Shown here: in pieces, positions 8,897 through 17,957 of the stretch | How positions within the stretch are numbered: position 1 is the stretch's first letter | How the letters are laid out: every line of letters starts with the position of its first letter | NCBI GenBank assembly: GCA_964432535.1 | Contig: CAYSNJ010000007.1 | Coordinates: forward strand, 23,744 to 87,743 | DNA from: Marivariicella sp964432535 | GTDB lineage: Bacteria; Bacteroidota; Bacteroidia; Flavobacteriales; Flavobacteriaceae | Direction of reading: 5' to 3' | Length of the DNA: 64,000 nt | Made by a program: the position numbers and the translations under genes | Notes under the pieces: generated by a model | Databases searched by the model: none | What the model was told of the DNA's origin: nothing | The model's input: the letters and a program-made list of their open reading frames with translations, nothing else

Positions 8897-10468
8897 TTAA
8901 GAGTTCATTGAAATAAGAAACTCTTCATTATTTTCTGTTCTCTTGAATCTATCTATAATAAACTCCATAGCCTCAACAGGGTTCATGTCTGATAGATATT
9001 TACGCATTATCCACATTCTTTGAATAGTAGCCTCATCAAGCAATAAATCATCTCGTCTAGTACTCGAAGAAACTAAGTCAATTGCAGGAAATAATCTCCT
9101 ATTTGATATTTTCCGATCAAGCTGAAGCTCCATGTTTCCTGTCCCCTTAAATTCTTCAAATATTACTTCGTCCATTTTTGATCCAGTATCAGTTAATGCA
9201 GTAGCAATTATTGATAAAGATCCACCATTTTCTATATTTCTTGCTGCTCCAAAAAATCTTTTAGGTTTGTGAAGTGCATTTGCATCTACACCACCACTAA
9301 GTATTTTTCCAGATGCAGGTTGTACTGTATTATAAGCTCTTGCCAGTCTGGTTAAAGAGTCAAGTAGGATAACTACATCGTGACCACATTCAACCAACCT
9401 TTTCGCTTTCTCAAGAACAACATTAGCAACTTTAACATGTCTATCAGCAGGTTCATCAAATGTTGAAGCAACAACTTCTCCATCAACATTTCTCTGCATA
9501 TCAGTTACTTCCTCTGGCCTTTCGTCAATAAGTAAAATTATTTGATATACTTCTGGATGATTAGCGGCAATTGCATTTGCAATATCCTTTAAAAGCATGG
9601 TTTTCCCTGTTTTTGGTTGAGAAACAATCATACCTCTTTGTCCTTTTCCAATTGGTGAAAAAAGATCCATAATCCTTGTAGAAACTGTATTTTGCTTTTC
9701 AGCTAATTTAAATTTCTCTTGAGGGAATAATGGTGTAAGGTGTTCAAACGAAACCCTGTCACGAACTACTTTTGGATCAAGACCATTTATTGTATCTACT
9801 TTGATTAAAGGAAAGTATTTTTCACCATCTTTAGGAGGTCTAACCGCTCCTATTACCGTATCTCCAGTTTTTAAACCAAACAGTCTCACTTGTGATTGTG
9901 AAACATATACATCATCAGGAGAAGATAAATAATGATAATCAGATGATCTTAAAAATCCATAACCCTCCTGCATTTTTTCTAAAACCCCCTCTGTCTTAAT
10001 AATTCCCTCGAATTCAAAATCAGGGGCACGGTATCTATTTCTGTTATCTTTATTGTGGTTTGGATCTTTTTTATGGTTTTTATTTTGAGAATGCGGTCTT
10101 GTTTTTTGATTTTCACTTTTTTTGTTAGCTTCATTTTTCACAAACTTTTTTGCATTTGGATTTTCATTAGAAACTTTTATTTTTGAACCTTCTGATGTTT
10201 CTGATTTATTTTCCTTTGGAATTCTAGGTATTCTTTTTTCTACTGTATTTTCATTTTTACCAAAATTAGAATTTGGAATAGGTTTTTGTTTTGTGTCTTT
10301 ATCTATAACTTTTTCTTCATTTTCTGAAGGGTTAGCAGATTGGTGATCAACAATTTGATATACTAGATCCTGTTTTTTTTGAGAAGAGATACCTTTTAAA
10401 CCAATTGATTTTGCAATTTCTTGAAGATCAGATAGTTTTTTACTTTTTAAAGCGTTGAGTTCGAACAT
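8897..10468 (-). CDS. rho: Transcription termination factor Rho
   Basis: Hexameric RNA-dependent ATPase that ends transcription. From the ATG at 10468 the protein has 523 residues. It has an N-terminal helical Rho-N part (MFELNALKSKKLSDLQEIAK), then an extended, highly charged Lys/Asn/Glu-rich insert of over 100 residues. The RNA-binding cold-shock-like domain follows (EGYGFLRSSDYHYLSSPDD), then the ATPase domain with Walker A SQPKTGKTMLL, Walker B VVILLDSLTRLARAYN and the Q-loop/R-loop region SGGVDANALHKPKRFFGAAR. A longer frame to 10555 exists but adds 29 non-conserved residues. The charged insert is typical of Bacteroidota Rho and may bind RNA. Confidence 0.97.
   Translation of the reverse strand: MFELNALKSKKLSDLQEIAKSIGLKGISSQKKQDLVYQIVDHQSANPSENEEKVIDKDTKQKPIPNSNFGKNENTVEKRIPRIPKENKSETSEGSKIKVSNENPNAKKFVKNEANKKSENQKTRPHSQNKNHKKDPNHNKDNRNRYRAPDFEFEGIIKTEGVLEKMQEGYGFLRSSDYHYLSSPDDVYVSQSQVRLFGLKTGDTVIGAVRPPKDGEKYFPLIKVDTINGLDPKVVRDRVSFEHLTPLFPQEKFKLAEKQNTVSTRIMDLFSPIGKGQRGMIVSQPKTGKTMLLKDIANAIAANHPEVYQIILLIDERPEEVTDMQRNVDGEVVASTFDEPADRHVKVANVVLEKAKRLVECGHDVVILLDSLTRLARAYNTVQPASGKILSGGVDANALHKPKRFFGAARNIENGGSLSIIATALTDTGSKMDEVIFEEFKGTGNMELQLDRKISNRRLFPAIDLVSSSTRRDDLLLDEATIQRMWIMRKYLSDMNPVEAMEFIIDRFKRTENNEEFLISMNS
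8899..8925. terminator. Short hairpin between convergent rpsT and rho
   Basis: AAGAGTT (8899-8905) and AACTCTT (8919-8925) make a 7-bp stem with a 13-nt loop lying inside the 3' end of rho, just past rpsT. It lacks a strong T run, so it is only a possible 3'-end structure for rpsT mRNA. Confidence 0.3.
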
Positions 10469-10594
10469 AATTTTTTTGATATTTTCAAATCTTAATAGTG
10501 GGATTTGACATTCAAAACTTCTAAGTATTTGAGTTTTGATTTTCTGTCGATACAATATTACAAATTATTATTTTAATGTGCTTATATAAAAATG

Positions 10595-10602
10595 TAATTT
10601 TG
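10595..10602 (+). promoter_or_regulatory. -7 box upstream of DUF4293 gene
   Basis: TAATTTTG fits TAnnTTTG and ends 15 bases before the chosen ATG at 10618. This implies a very short leader and supports that downstream start over the one at 10576. Confidence 0.45.
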
Positions 10603-10617
10603 TGCAAACATATTGAT

Positions 10618-11007
10618 ATGATTCAAAGAATTCAAAGTCTTTATATGGTATTTATTATTTTTATAAATGTCATTTATAAAATTGTTTTAGATACTTTTCA
10701 AATTTTTATATTTCCAGAATATTTGTTATTTATTAATGGTTCAATACCTATCTACGAGTATTTGATTCCCACAATATCAATTACATTGATTTCTATATTT
10801 TTTTTTAAAAAACGAAATATTCAGTTAATTTTAAATAAGATAAATATTTTTTATCAGCTTGTACTCATACTAATAACTCTCTACAATTTTTTAAGTTTAG
10901 ATTTTTTTCATGTTATAGCAATCTCTAATATTATACTTCTCATTTTGGCCAATCTTGGAATTATTAATGATAAGGATCTAATTAAATCATTAAATCGCTT
11001 CAGATAA
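10618..11007 (+). CDS. DUF4293 family membrane protein
   Basis: A 129-residue protein starting MIQRIQSLYM, the typical start of the DUF4293 family found beside rho in flavobacteria. It has four hydrophobic segments: one after the start, one around residues 35-55, and two in the second half. It is therefore a small inner-membrane protein. The start at 10618 is preferred because the family begins with MIQRIQ and a -7 promoter box ends just upstream. Function is unknown. Its 3' end overlaps the convergent phosphodiesterase gene by 8 bases. Confidence 0.75.
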   Translation: MIQRIQSLYMVFIIFINVIYKIVLDTFQIFIFPEYLLFINGSIPIYEYLIPTISITLISIFFFKKRNIQLILNKINIFYQLVLILITLYNFLSLDFFHVIAISNIILLILANLGIINDKDLIKSLNRFR

Positions 11008-11506
11008 TACTAGATCTATTTCCTAGTTCAATGATAAAAAAATTATTGATTTTTTTATCATTGATTTCAAACTTTATCATTGTTCTCTTTTTATGAAATC
11101 CAATAACACCTGACGCTCCTGGGTTTAAATGAAGAAGATCATGTTTTTTATCCTTAACAACTTTTAGAATATGTGAATGCCCCGAAATGAAAATTTTGGG
11201 TTGATGCATGGATAATAACTTTGGAATTCTTTTTGAATACCTTCCAGGATACCCCCCAATATGAGTAATCATTATCGGAATGTTCTCGCAATTAAAAAAA
11301 ATATTTTCTGAATAACTTTGTCTGATTATTTGGTTATCAATATTTCCATATACAGCTCGAACCATACTGTGTGATTTCAAACAATCTATTACATTTATAT
11401 CTCCAATATCTCCTGCATGCCATACTTCATCTGACCATTTTGCATACTTAATAATACTTTCGTCAATATGACCATGGGAATCAGAGAGCAAAAGGATTTT
11501 TTTCAT
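11000..11506 (-). CDS. YfcE/MJ0936-type metallophosphoesterase
   Basis: A 168-residue protein with the calcineurin-like phosphoesterase motifs in order: LLLSDSHG (D-x-H), HAGDIGD (G-D-x-x-D), VYGNIDN (the usual GNHD position, here with Ile for His), THIGGYPGRY and ISGHSHI. These bind two metals and hydrolyse phosphodiester or phosphomonoester bonds; the natural substrate is not evident. The ATG at 11506 is taken as start rather than the TTG two codons upstream. The gene is divergent from truA. The GNID variant of GNHD occurs in some YfcE-type proteins, so activity is not excluded. Confidence 0.85.
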   Translation of the reverse strand: MKKILLLSDSHGHIDESIIKYAKWSDEVWHAGDIGDINVIDCLKSHSMVRAVYGNIDNQIIRQSYSENIFFNCENIPIMITHIGGYPGRYSKRIPKLLSMHQPKIFISGHSHILKVVKDKKHDLLHLNPGASGVIGFHKKRTMIKFEINDKKINNFFIIELGNRSSII

Positions 11507-11580
11507 TTTCAAAAATAGAATAATTTATTTTCATTGATGAATAAGTTTTAATAGAATCAAATATATTTACAGGAAAAAAA

Positions 11581-12333
11581 ATGCGGTATTTTATTGAGTT
11601 TTCATATAACGGTTCAGAGTTTCATGGTTGGCAACGACAAAACAATGCCCTAACTGTTCAACAAATACTTGAGGAATCACTGTCATTAATCCAAGGGGAT
11701 CTTTTAACAGTAGTTGGAGCCGGAAGAACTGATTCTGGCGTTCATGCAAGATTAATGGTTGCTCATTTTGATGTTAATGAATTATCTTATGAAAAAATAA
11801 ATTTTATATTCAAATTAAATCAGCTTTTACCAAAGTCTATCGTAATATTAGATTTAAGAAGCGTTAAATTAGAAGCTCATTCTCGTTTTGATGCTATTTC
11901 AAGAACATATTTTTATTATATCAGTCTAATTAAAAACCCTTTTGATTATCCTTTACACTATTTTTATAATGGAAAACTTGATTGGAAATTAATGAATCAA
12001 GCATCTGAAATTTTGACAAATCACAAAGATTTTCAGTGTTTTTCAAAGTCTAACACAGACGTTAAAACATTTTTATGTGATATTGACAAGGCAATATGGA
12101 ATTTAAATGATAATGGAGCTGTTTTTGAAATAACTGCTAATAGGTTTTTGAGGAATATGGTTAGAGCTATCGTCGGTACTTTGATTGAAATAGGAAATGG
12201 TAAAAAGAATATTAATCAATTAGAAAAAATATTGGCAAGTAAAAAAAGAGCAAATGCTGGTTATTCAGCTCCTGCAAATGGACTATTTCTAACAAAAATC
12301 ATATATCCAAATTCAATTTACTTAGATGACTAA
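11581..12333 (+). CDS. truA: tRNA pseudouridine(38-40) synthase
   Basis: Makes pseudouridine at positions 38-40 of the tRNA anticodon arm. The 250-residue protein has the N-terminal MRYFIEFSYNGSEFHGWQRQ signature and the catalytic aspartate in VGAGRTDSGVHA (around residue 50). RTYFYYI and FLRNMVRAIVGTLIEIG near the C-terminus are also typical. It overlaps the next gene, an ABC exporter, by 8 bases, so the two are translationally coupled. Confidence 0.96.
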   Translation: MRYFIEFSYNGSEFHGWQRQNNALTVQQILEESLSLIQGDLLTVVGAGRTDSGVHARLMVAHFDVNELSYEKINFIFKLNQLLPKSIVILDLRSVKLEAHSRFDAISRTYFYYISLIKNPFDYPLHYFYNGKLDWKLMNQASEILTNHKDFQCFSKSNTDVKTFLCDIDKAIWNLNDNGAVFEITANRFLRNMVRAIVGTLIEIGNGKKNINQLEKILASKKRANAGYSAPANGLFLTKIIYPNSIYLDD

Positions 12334-14080
12334 AAATAAAGGTAAAATTTTTGATTTCAACTTGTTTAATAAGTTAATGGACTATGTAAACCCATATAGA
12401 AGCAGTTACTATCTAGTAATTCTTTTTGCAATTTGCTTGTCTTCATTTTCAATTTTAACACCATACTTACTTAAAATAACAGTTGATGATTATATAACGA
12501 AAAAAGATTATGATGGTATGCTTTTTTACCTAGGTCTTATGCTAGTAACTTTAATTCTTGAAGTTTGTTTTCAATTTCTTTTTGTTTTTTATGCAAATTT
12601 TTTAGGTCAGCGGGTGATTAAAGATTTAAGAGTTTCGTTATTTAACAAAATTATTAATTTTAAAATGTCATATTTTGACAACTCAGCTGTAGGAAGATTA
12701 GTAACTAGAGTAGTAAATGATATCGAAACAATTTCAAGTATTTTTTCTCAAGGGTTATTTATGATAATTGCGGACTTTTTAAAAATGTTATTAGTTATTG
12801 TAATTATGCTGATAGTGAATTGGAAGCTTTCTTTAATTGTTTTTTCAATTCTCCCTATAATTTTATATGCAACAAGATTGTTTCAAAAGTCAATGAAAGT
12901 AGCTTTTGAGGATGTAAGAAAAGAAGTTGCAAACCTAAATTCTTTTGTTCAAGAAAGAATTTCAGGAATGAAAATAGTTCAAATATTTCATAGAGAATTA
13001 TTAGAATACAAATCATTTGAAGACATAAATAATAAACATAAAAATGCTTGGTTAAAAACAGTTTGGTTCAATTCTATTTTTTTTCCAGTTGCTGAAATAT
13101 CTTCATCAATTACAATTGGATTATTAGTTTGGTATGGCGGAGTTAATGTTATTAGTGGGGGTGGAGTTACTCTGGGAGTAATTTTTCTTTTTATTCAAAT
13201 GTCTCAAATGTTGTTTCGTCCCTTAAGACAAATAGCTGATAAATTTAATTCTCTTCAAATGGGTATGGTATCTTCATCAAGAATCTTTGAAATCTTAGAG
13301 ACAGATAGTTCTATTTCAAATACTGGTATTTTATCTCCAAAGAAACTTAAGGGATCAATATCTTTTAAAGATGTCAGCTTTTCATACGTATCTAATGAAC
13401 ATGTTTTAAGGGGTATTAGCTTCAAAGTTAATCCTGGAGAGAAAATTGCTATTGTTGGCCCTACTGGTGCTGGAAAATCTTCAATTATAAATTTGCTTTC
13501 ACGTTTTTATGAATATCAGAGCGGGCAGATTAAAATAGATGATATATCAATTGAAAAAATTAAATTAGATTCATTAAGAAAACATATATGTACCGTTAGT
13601 CAAGATGTATTTTTATTTGCTGCTTCAATATATGATAATATTACACTATTTAATTCCTCTATTAAAATAGAGAAAGTAGTTAATGCTGCAAAAGAAATAG
13701 GAGTTCACGAATTTATAAGTAAACTTCCAAAAGGATATTTTTATGATGTCAAAGAAAGAGGGGTGATGTTATCATCAGGACAAAGACAACTAATTGCTTT
13801 TTTGAGAGCCTATATTGCAAATCCTACAATTTTAGTTCTGGATGAAGCTACGTCTTCAATCGATACAGAATCAGAGAGCTTAATTCAAAAAGCTACTGCA
13901 AAAATAACAGAAGGTAAAACTTCCATAATAATAGCTCATCGACTTGAAACTATTCGAAAAGCTGACAAGATAATTGTGATGGATGAAGGCAAAATAATTG
14001 AGGAGGGTACTCACCGAGAACTCTTGAAAATAAATTCAGGAAAATATTCTCAACTTTATAATGTTCAATTTTCTACTTAA
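12326..14080 (+). CDS. ABC exporter, MsbA-like
   Basis: A 584-residue half-transporter with an N-terminal six-helix membrane domain (residues about 20-310) fused to an ATPase domain. The latter carries Walker A GPTGAGKSS, Q-loop TVSQDVFLFA, the signature LSSGQRQ (a variant of LSGGQ), Walker B ILVLDEATSSID and H-loop IIAHRLETI. It functions as a dimer. MsbA-like proteins flip lipid A or other lipids and drugs; the truA-ABC exporter pairing is common in flavobacteria and does not fix the substrate. Start ATG overlaps truA. Confidence 0.88.
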   Translation: MTKNKGKIFDFNLFNKLMDYVNPYRSSYYLVILFAICLSSFSILTPYLLKITVDDYITKKDYDGMLFYLGLMLVTLILEVCFQFLFVFYANFLGQRVIKDLRVSLFNKIINFKMSYFDNSAVGRLVTRVVNDIETISSIFSQGLFMIIADFLKMLLVIVIMLIVNWKLSLIVFSILPIILYATRLFQKSMKVAFEDVRKEVANLNSFVQERISGMKIVQIFHRELLEYKSFEDINNKHKNAWLKTVWFNSIFFPVAEISSSITIGLLVWYGGVNVISGGGVTLGVIFLFIQMSQMLFRPLRQIADKFNSLQMGMVSSSRIFEILETDSSISNTGILSPKKLKGSISFKDVSFSYVSNEHVLRGISFKVNPGEKIAIVGPTGAGKSSIINLLSRFYEYQSGQIKIDDISIEKIKLDSLRKHICTVSQDVFLFAASIYDNITLFNSSIKIEKVVNAAKEIGVHEFISKLPKGYFYDVKERGVMLSSGQRQLIAFLRAYIANPTILVLDEATSSIDTESESLIQKATAKITEGKTSIIIAHRLETIRKADKIIVMDEGKIIEEGTHRELLKINSGKYSQLYNVQFST

Positions 14081-14106
14081 TTAGATTGTTTTATAATTGA
14101 AATAAA

Positions 14107-14895
14107 TTAATAACTTAAGTCTTCAATTATTAATTTGTTTAGCTCTCCTTGGGAATCATATTTTACATAATCACCATCTTTGAAATAAGACATTTTACCG
14201 GTTTGCTCCGAAATAACTATGGCTGTTGCATCAGTTTTTTCACTAATACCCATACCTGCTTTATGTCTTAATCCAAATCTGTGAGCTAATTTTTTATTAT
14301 CTGAAACTGGTAAAACTACTCGTGTTGCTGTAATATAGTTGTCTTTTATCACTATTGCTCCATCGTGAAGGGGAGCATTTTTAAAAAAAATAGTTTCTAA
14401 AATCTGTGATGATAAAAATATATTTACATCATCTCCAGTATTTTTTACAAAATCTAGATTTGTATTTCTCTCTAAAATTATAATTGCTCCAGTTTTTTCT
14501 TTGGACATTTTAATACACGAATCTAAAATCATCTTCACATCTGTTTCATTTTGAACTTGAGGTTGATTAAAAAATTTAAAATATTTTAAAACATTTTTTC
14601 GCGATGTAAAATTTGATGATCCAATTAAAAGAAGAAATTTTCGAATCTCTTGTTGAAAAACTACTATAAGAGCAAAAAAACCGACGCTTATAAAGTTTCC
14701 AAGAATATTGCTTAGAACATCCATATTAAGCAGATCAGTTAGCTTCCATATCATATAAACAATAACAATACCTAAAAAAATATTAATTGCTACTGTTCCT
14801 TTTACCAATCTATAAAGTGAGAATAATAGTAAAGCAACAAGACTGATATCAAAGAGATCAATGAAACTTATATTTAAAAAGTCAAGTGTTTCCAA
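14107..14895 (-). CDS. cdaA: Diadenylate cyclase CdaA (c-di-AMP synthase)
   Basis: Makes the second messenger c-di-AMP from two ATP. The 262-residue protein has three N-terminal membrane helices (residues about 15-85), a short linker, and the DAC catalytic domain. That domain has the DGAIVIKDN motif and RFGLRHKAGMGISE, the RHR-type ATP-binding motif with Lys in the third position, followed by ATAIVISEQTG. This is the CdaA (YbbP) layout. It lies just downstream of folP on the same strand, 27 bases away, a common flavobacterial arrangement. c-di-AMP usually controls potassium and osmolyte balance and envelope integrity. Confidence 0.93.
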   Translation of the reverse strand: METLDFLNISFIDLFDISLVALLLFSLYRLVKGTVAINIFLGIVIVYMIWKLTDLLNMDVLSNILGNFISVGFFALIVVFQQEIRKFLLLIGSSNFTSRKNVLKYFKFFNQPQVQNETDVKMILDSCIKMSKEKTGAIIILERNTNLDFVKNTGDDVNIFLSSQILETIFFKNAPLHDGAIVIKDNYITATRVVLPVSDNKKLAHRFGLRHKAGMGISEKTDATAIVISEQTGKMSYFKDGDYVKYDSQGELNKLIIEDLSY

Positions 14896-14922
14896 TTAAT
14901 TAGTTTTTGTAAAAGTATAAAA

Positions 14923-15744
14923 CTAACTCAGGGCTTGCAATAAATCTATACATTCTTTAGCGCTTTTAACATCATGAACTCTAAGTAAATTGGTCCCACC
15001 TTGTAATGCGAAAGCATGCAAAAATGTAGTTCCGTTTAGAGATTCTTCAGGTGAAATATCAAGATATTTCCATATCATTGATTTTCTTGATATACCAGAT
15101 AAAATAGGGCAATCTAGAGATTGGAAGAGATGTATATTTTTTAATAAATCAAAATTATTTTTAATGGTTTTGCCAAATCCAAAACCTACATCTATAATAA
15201 CATCATTAATACCATTATCATGTGCAATTCTAACTTTATCAGATAAGTGTAAAATTATTTCGGTAACAACATTATCATATTTAGGATTGGTTTGCATTGA
15301 TTTTGAATCTCCTTTTCTATGCATTAATACAAAAGGAGAATCATATCTACCTACAACACTCAACATTTTTTCATCAAAATCTCCGCCAGAGATATCATTA
15401 ATTATTGATGCCCCCATTTTTAAAGACTCCTCTGCTACCTCTGAACGAAAGGTGTCAATAGAAAACAAACAATCGGGAAATTCTATTAATAATTTTTCTA
15501 AAATTGGTAAAAGTCTTTGTTTTTCAATTTCTAAAGTTAATTCGTTTGCCCCTGGGGCAGTACTTATTGCTCCAACATCTACAAAAGAAGCACCTTCCTT
15601 TATTAATTTTTCACACTGCTTTAAAGATGAGTCGATTGAATCGTATTTTCCACCATCATAAAATGAATCAGGAGTAATATTTAAAATCCCCATAATTTTA
15701 GGGCTACTTAAATCAACTAACTGTCCTCGACAATTTAAAGTCAT
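14923..15744 (-). CDS. folP: Dihydropteroate synthase
   Basis: Condenses p-aminobenzoate with dihydropterin pyrophosphate in folate synthesis; target of sulfonamides. The 273-residue TIM barrel shows MGILNITPDSFYDGGKY near residue 20, GASFVDVGAISTAPGA, SIDTFRSEVAEESLKMGASI, INDISGG, LMHRKG, DVGFGFGKT, GISRKSMI and a closing LRVHDV. It leads into cdaA and is divergent from the DUF1599 gene. A perfect 18-bp palindrome lies in the divergent gap. Confidence 0.97.
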   Translation of the reverse strand: MTLNCRGQLVDLSSPKIMGILNITPDSFYDGGKYDSIDSSLKQCEKLIKEGASFVDVGAISTAPGANELTLEIEKQRLLPILEKLLIEFPDCLFSIDTFRSEVAEESLKMGASIINDISGGDFDEKMLSVVGRYDSPFVLMHRKGDSKSMQTNPKYDNVVTEIILHLSDKVRIAHDNGINDVIIDVGFGFGKTIKNNFDLLKNIHLFQSLDCPILSGISRKSMIWKYLDISPEESLNGTTFLHAFALQGGTNLLRVHDVKSAKECIDLLQALS

Positions 15745-15764
15745 AGTTTAATATTTTGTTTTGA

Positions 15765-15782
15765 TAACTTTTATAAAAGTTA
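15765..15782. repeat. Perfect 18-bp palindrome between folP and DUF1599 gene
   Basis: TAACTTTTATAAAAGTTA reads the same on both strands. It sits in the 84-base gap between divergent genes, where an operator would be expected. AT-rich palindromes arise by chance more readily than mixed ones. Confidence 0.5.
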
Positions 15783-15828
15783 CTACTTTGTATTAAAAAA
15801 TTTTAGAAATTTAGTATAAATTTTGTTC

Positions 15829-16365
15829 ATGGTATCTACACAAGACCAATACATCGAAATAATAAGTAAATGTAAAGAATTGTTCACAAAAAAAATGAAG
15901 GATTATGGCTGTGCATGGCGTATTTTAAGGTTAGAATCCTTAACCGATCAAGTTTTTATTAAAGCTCAACGAATAAGGGGTATACAAACCAATAAAAAAC
16001 AGAAAATATCCGAAGGTCAAGAAGACGAGTTTATAGGTATAATTAATTATTCTATTATGGCTCTAATCCAAATTGAACTTGGAGTTTCAGATCAGCCAGA
16101 CCTTAATAATAAACAAGCACTCGATTTATATAACAAACACTCTAAAATTACATTCGATTTGATGCTTAAAAAAAATCATGATTATGGCGAAGCTTGGCGT
16201 GAGATGAGAGTCACGTCTTTAACGGATTTGATTTTACAAAAACTACTTAGAGTAAAACAAATTGAGGAAAACAATGGTAAGACTATTGTTTCCGAGGGTA
16301 TTGACGCCAACTACCAGGACATGATTAATTATTCTGTTTTTGCAATGATTCACTTAAAAAATTAA
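15829..16365 (+). CDS. DUF1599 (tandem-domain) protein
   Basis: A 178-residue protein made of two copies of one module. The first contains FTKKMKDYGCAWRILRLESLTDQ ... KIS.EGQEDEF.GIINYSIMALI; the second contains MLKKNHDYGEAWREMRVTSLTD and IVSEGIDANYQDMINYSVFAMI. The shared pattern is KxxDYGxAWRxxRxxSLTD followed by an acidic loop and I-NYS-AMI. This is the DUF1599 family, which has been grouped with nucleotide-modification-associated domains; its all-helical, acidic pattern recalls MazG-like nucleotide pyrophosphatases. A precise reaction is not known to me. The ATG at 15829 is used instead of a TTG two codons earlier. It is followed by tpiA after 6 bases. Confidence 0.8.
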   Translation: MVSTQDQYIEIISKCKELFTKKMKDYGCAWRILRLESLTDQVFIKAQRIRGIQTNKKQKISEGQEDEFIGIINYSIMALIQIELGVSDQPDLNNKQALDLYNKHSKITFDLMLKKNHDYGEAWREMRVTSLTDLILQKLLRVKQIEENNGKTIVSEGIDANYQDMINYSVFAMIHLKN

Positions 16366-16371
16366 CAAACT

Positions 16372-17121
16372 ATGAGGAAAAAAATTATTGCGGGTAACTG
16401 GAAAATGAATAATTCAAATATTGAAACTCTATCCCTATTAGATGAACTTTTAAAATGTAATTTTTCCAAAAAAGTAAGAATTATTGTTTCCCCTTCTTTC
16501 ACGCAGTTGAGTCTTGTAAGTGAAAAATTAAAAAAATCTAATATTGAGGTTGCTTCACAAAATATGCACTCCGCTAATAAGGGAGCTTTTACCGGTGAAG
16601 TATCGTCTTTAATGATAAAAAGTTCAGATGTCTTTATTTGTATTCTTGGGCACTCTGAGAGAAGAACTTATTTTAATGAAACTAATGAGATATTAAAAGA
16701 AAAAGTTGACCAAGCAATAAAGGAAAATATAGAGATTATTTTTTGTGTTGGCGAAAAATTATCTGACAGAAAGTCTAAAAATCATTTTGAATATATAAAG
16801 CACCAATTAGAAAAAACAATTTTTCTCCAATCGAAAGATTCATTGAGAAATATTATAATTGCTTACGAACCCATATGGGCAATAGGAACTGGAGAGACAG
16901 CATCTCCTGAACAAGTTCAAGAAATGCATTTATACATACGAAATTTAATTTCAAAAAAGTACAATACAATTCTGGCAGATTCTGTCTCTATTCTTTATGG
17001 TGGAAGCGTAAAACCATCAAATGCAAATGATATTTTTTCTCAACCAGATGTAGATGGAGGATTAATAGGTGGAGCGTCTTTAAATTCAAAAGACTTTGCA
17101 GCGATAGTGAATGCATTGTAA
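16372..17121 (+). CDS. tpiA: Triosephosphate isomerase
   Basis: Interconverts dihydroxyacetone phosphate and glyceraldehyde 3-phosphate. The 249 residues are a normal length. All signatures are present: GNWKMN (catalytic Lys), ILGHSERR (catalytic His), AYEPIWAIGTG (catalytic Glu plus flexible loop) and ILYGGSVKP with DGGLIGGASL for the phosphate site. Its stop codon overlaps the prmA start as TAATG. Confidence 0.98.
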   Translation: MRKKIIAGNWKMNNSNIETLSLLDELLKCNFSKKVRIIVSPSFTQLSLVSEKLKKSNIEVASQNMHSANKGAFTGEVSSLMIKSSDVFICILGHSERRTYFNETNEILKEKVDQAIKENIEIIFCVGEKLSDRKSKNHFEYIKHQLEKTIFLQSKDSLRNIIIAYEPIWAIGTGETASPEQVQEMHLYIRNLISKKYNTILADSVSILYGGSVKPSNANDIFSQPDVDGGLIGGASLNSKDFAAIVNAL

Positions 17122-17957
17122 TGCCAATAAGATATCGTTTACTTTCATTTAATATAGATCCTATAAATATTGGTTCTGAAATTTTGATAGCGGAGTTGTC
17201 TGAACTTGGTTTTGACACTTTTGAAGAAAAAATCTATGGTGTTGATGCATGTTTATTGGATGAAAAATGGGAAACAAATCTCTTATCCAAACTCAGAATA
17301 CTTTCAAATCCAAAATTTAAAATCACGTACTCTTCTAAAATAATTTATTCCAAAAACTGGAATAAGATTTGGGAAAGTAACTTTAAGCCTATTTTTATCA
17401 ATAAAGATTGTGTTGTAAGAGCAGGCTTTCATGCTCCTTTAGGATTAAAATATGAAATTATAATTACTCCTAAAATGAGTTTTGGTACTGGCCATCATGA
17501 AACCACATCATTGGTCATGAATTATATTTTGGATCTTAAATTGGATGATTCAATTATTCTGGATATGGGCTGTGGAACAGGTGTTTTGAGTATTTTATCT
17601 GAAAAAAAAGGAGCAAAACATATTGATTCTATTGATATTGATCAATGGAGTTATGAAAACACCAAAGAAAACTCTCAATTAAATAATTGTAAATTTATTA
17701 ATGTTTTTTGGGGAGATATAAATTTACTTTTAGAAAGTAAATACGATATTATTTTGGCTAATATTAATAAAAACATTATAATAAAGGATATTTCTATTTA
17801 TAATAAACTGTTAAATCATAATGGTCAGTTAATTATAAGTGGTTTTTATGATTTTGATATAATTGATATTGATAAAAAAGCTAAGTCTTTAAATTTGAAA
17901 TTAGTTTCTCAAAAAGTTAAAAATTCATGGGGATCAATACATTACATAAAACAATAA
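17121..17957 (+). CDS. prmA: Ribosomal protein L11 methyltransferase
   Basis: SAM-dependent enzyme that trimethylates ribosomal protein L11. The 278-residue protein has an N-terminal substrate-recognition domain, then the linker with TPKMSFGTGHHETT and the Rossmann fold methyltransferase domain with DMGCGTGVLSIL (motif I), DIDQWSYENTKEN, and ILANINKNII, a variant of the family's N-P/N-I catalytic region. It is coupled to tpiA by a one-base overlap, and its 3' end overlaps clpS by 31 bases. Confidence 0.93.
   Translation: MPIRYRLLSFNIDPINIGSEILIAELSELGFDTFEEKIYGVDACLLDEKWETNLLSKLRILSNPKFKITYSSKIIYSKNWNKIWESNFKPIFINKDCVVRAGFHAPLGLKYEIIITPKMSFGTGHHETTSLVMNYILDLKLDDSIILDMGCGTGVLSILSEKKGAKHIDSIDIDQWSYENTKENSQLNNCKFINVFWGDINLLLESKYDIILANINKNIIIKDISIYNKLLNHNGQLIISGFYDFDIIDIDKKAKSLNLKLVSQKVKNSWGSIHYIKQ

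Noticed and set aside
10469..10555. Extended N-terminus of Rho
   Set aside because: The extra 29 residues are not Rho-like; MFELNALKSKKL at 10468 is the family start.
14990..15661. Long 223-codon frame antisense to folP
   Set aside because: Opposite strand of a clear folP; the frame is open because of low GC codon use.
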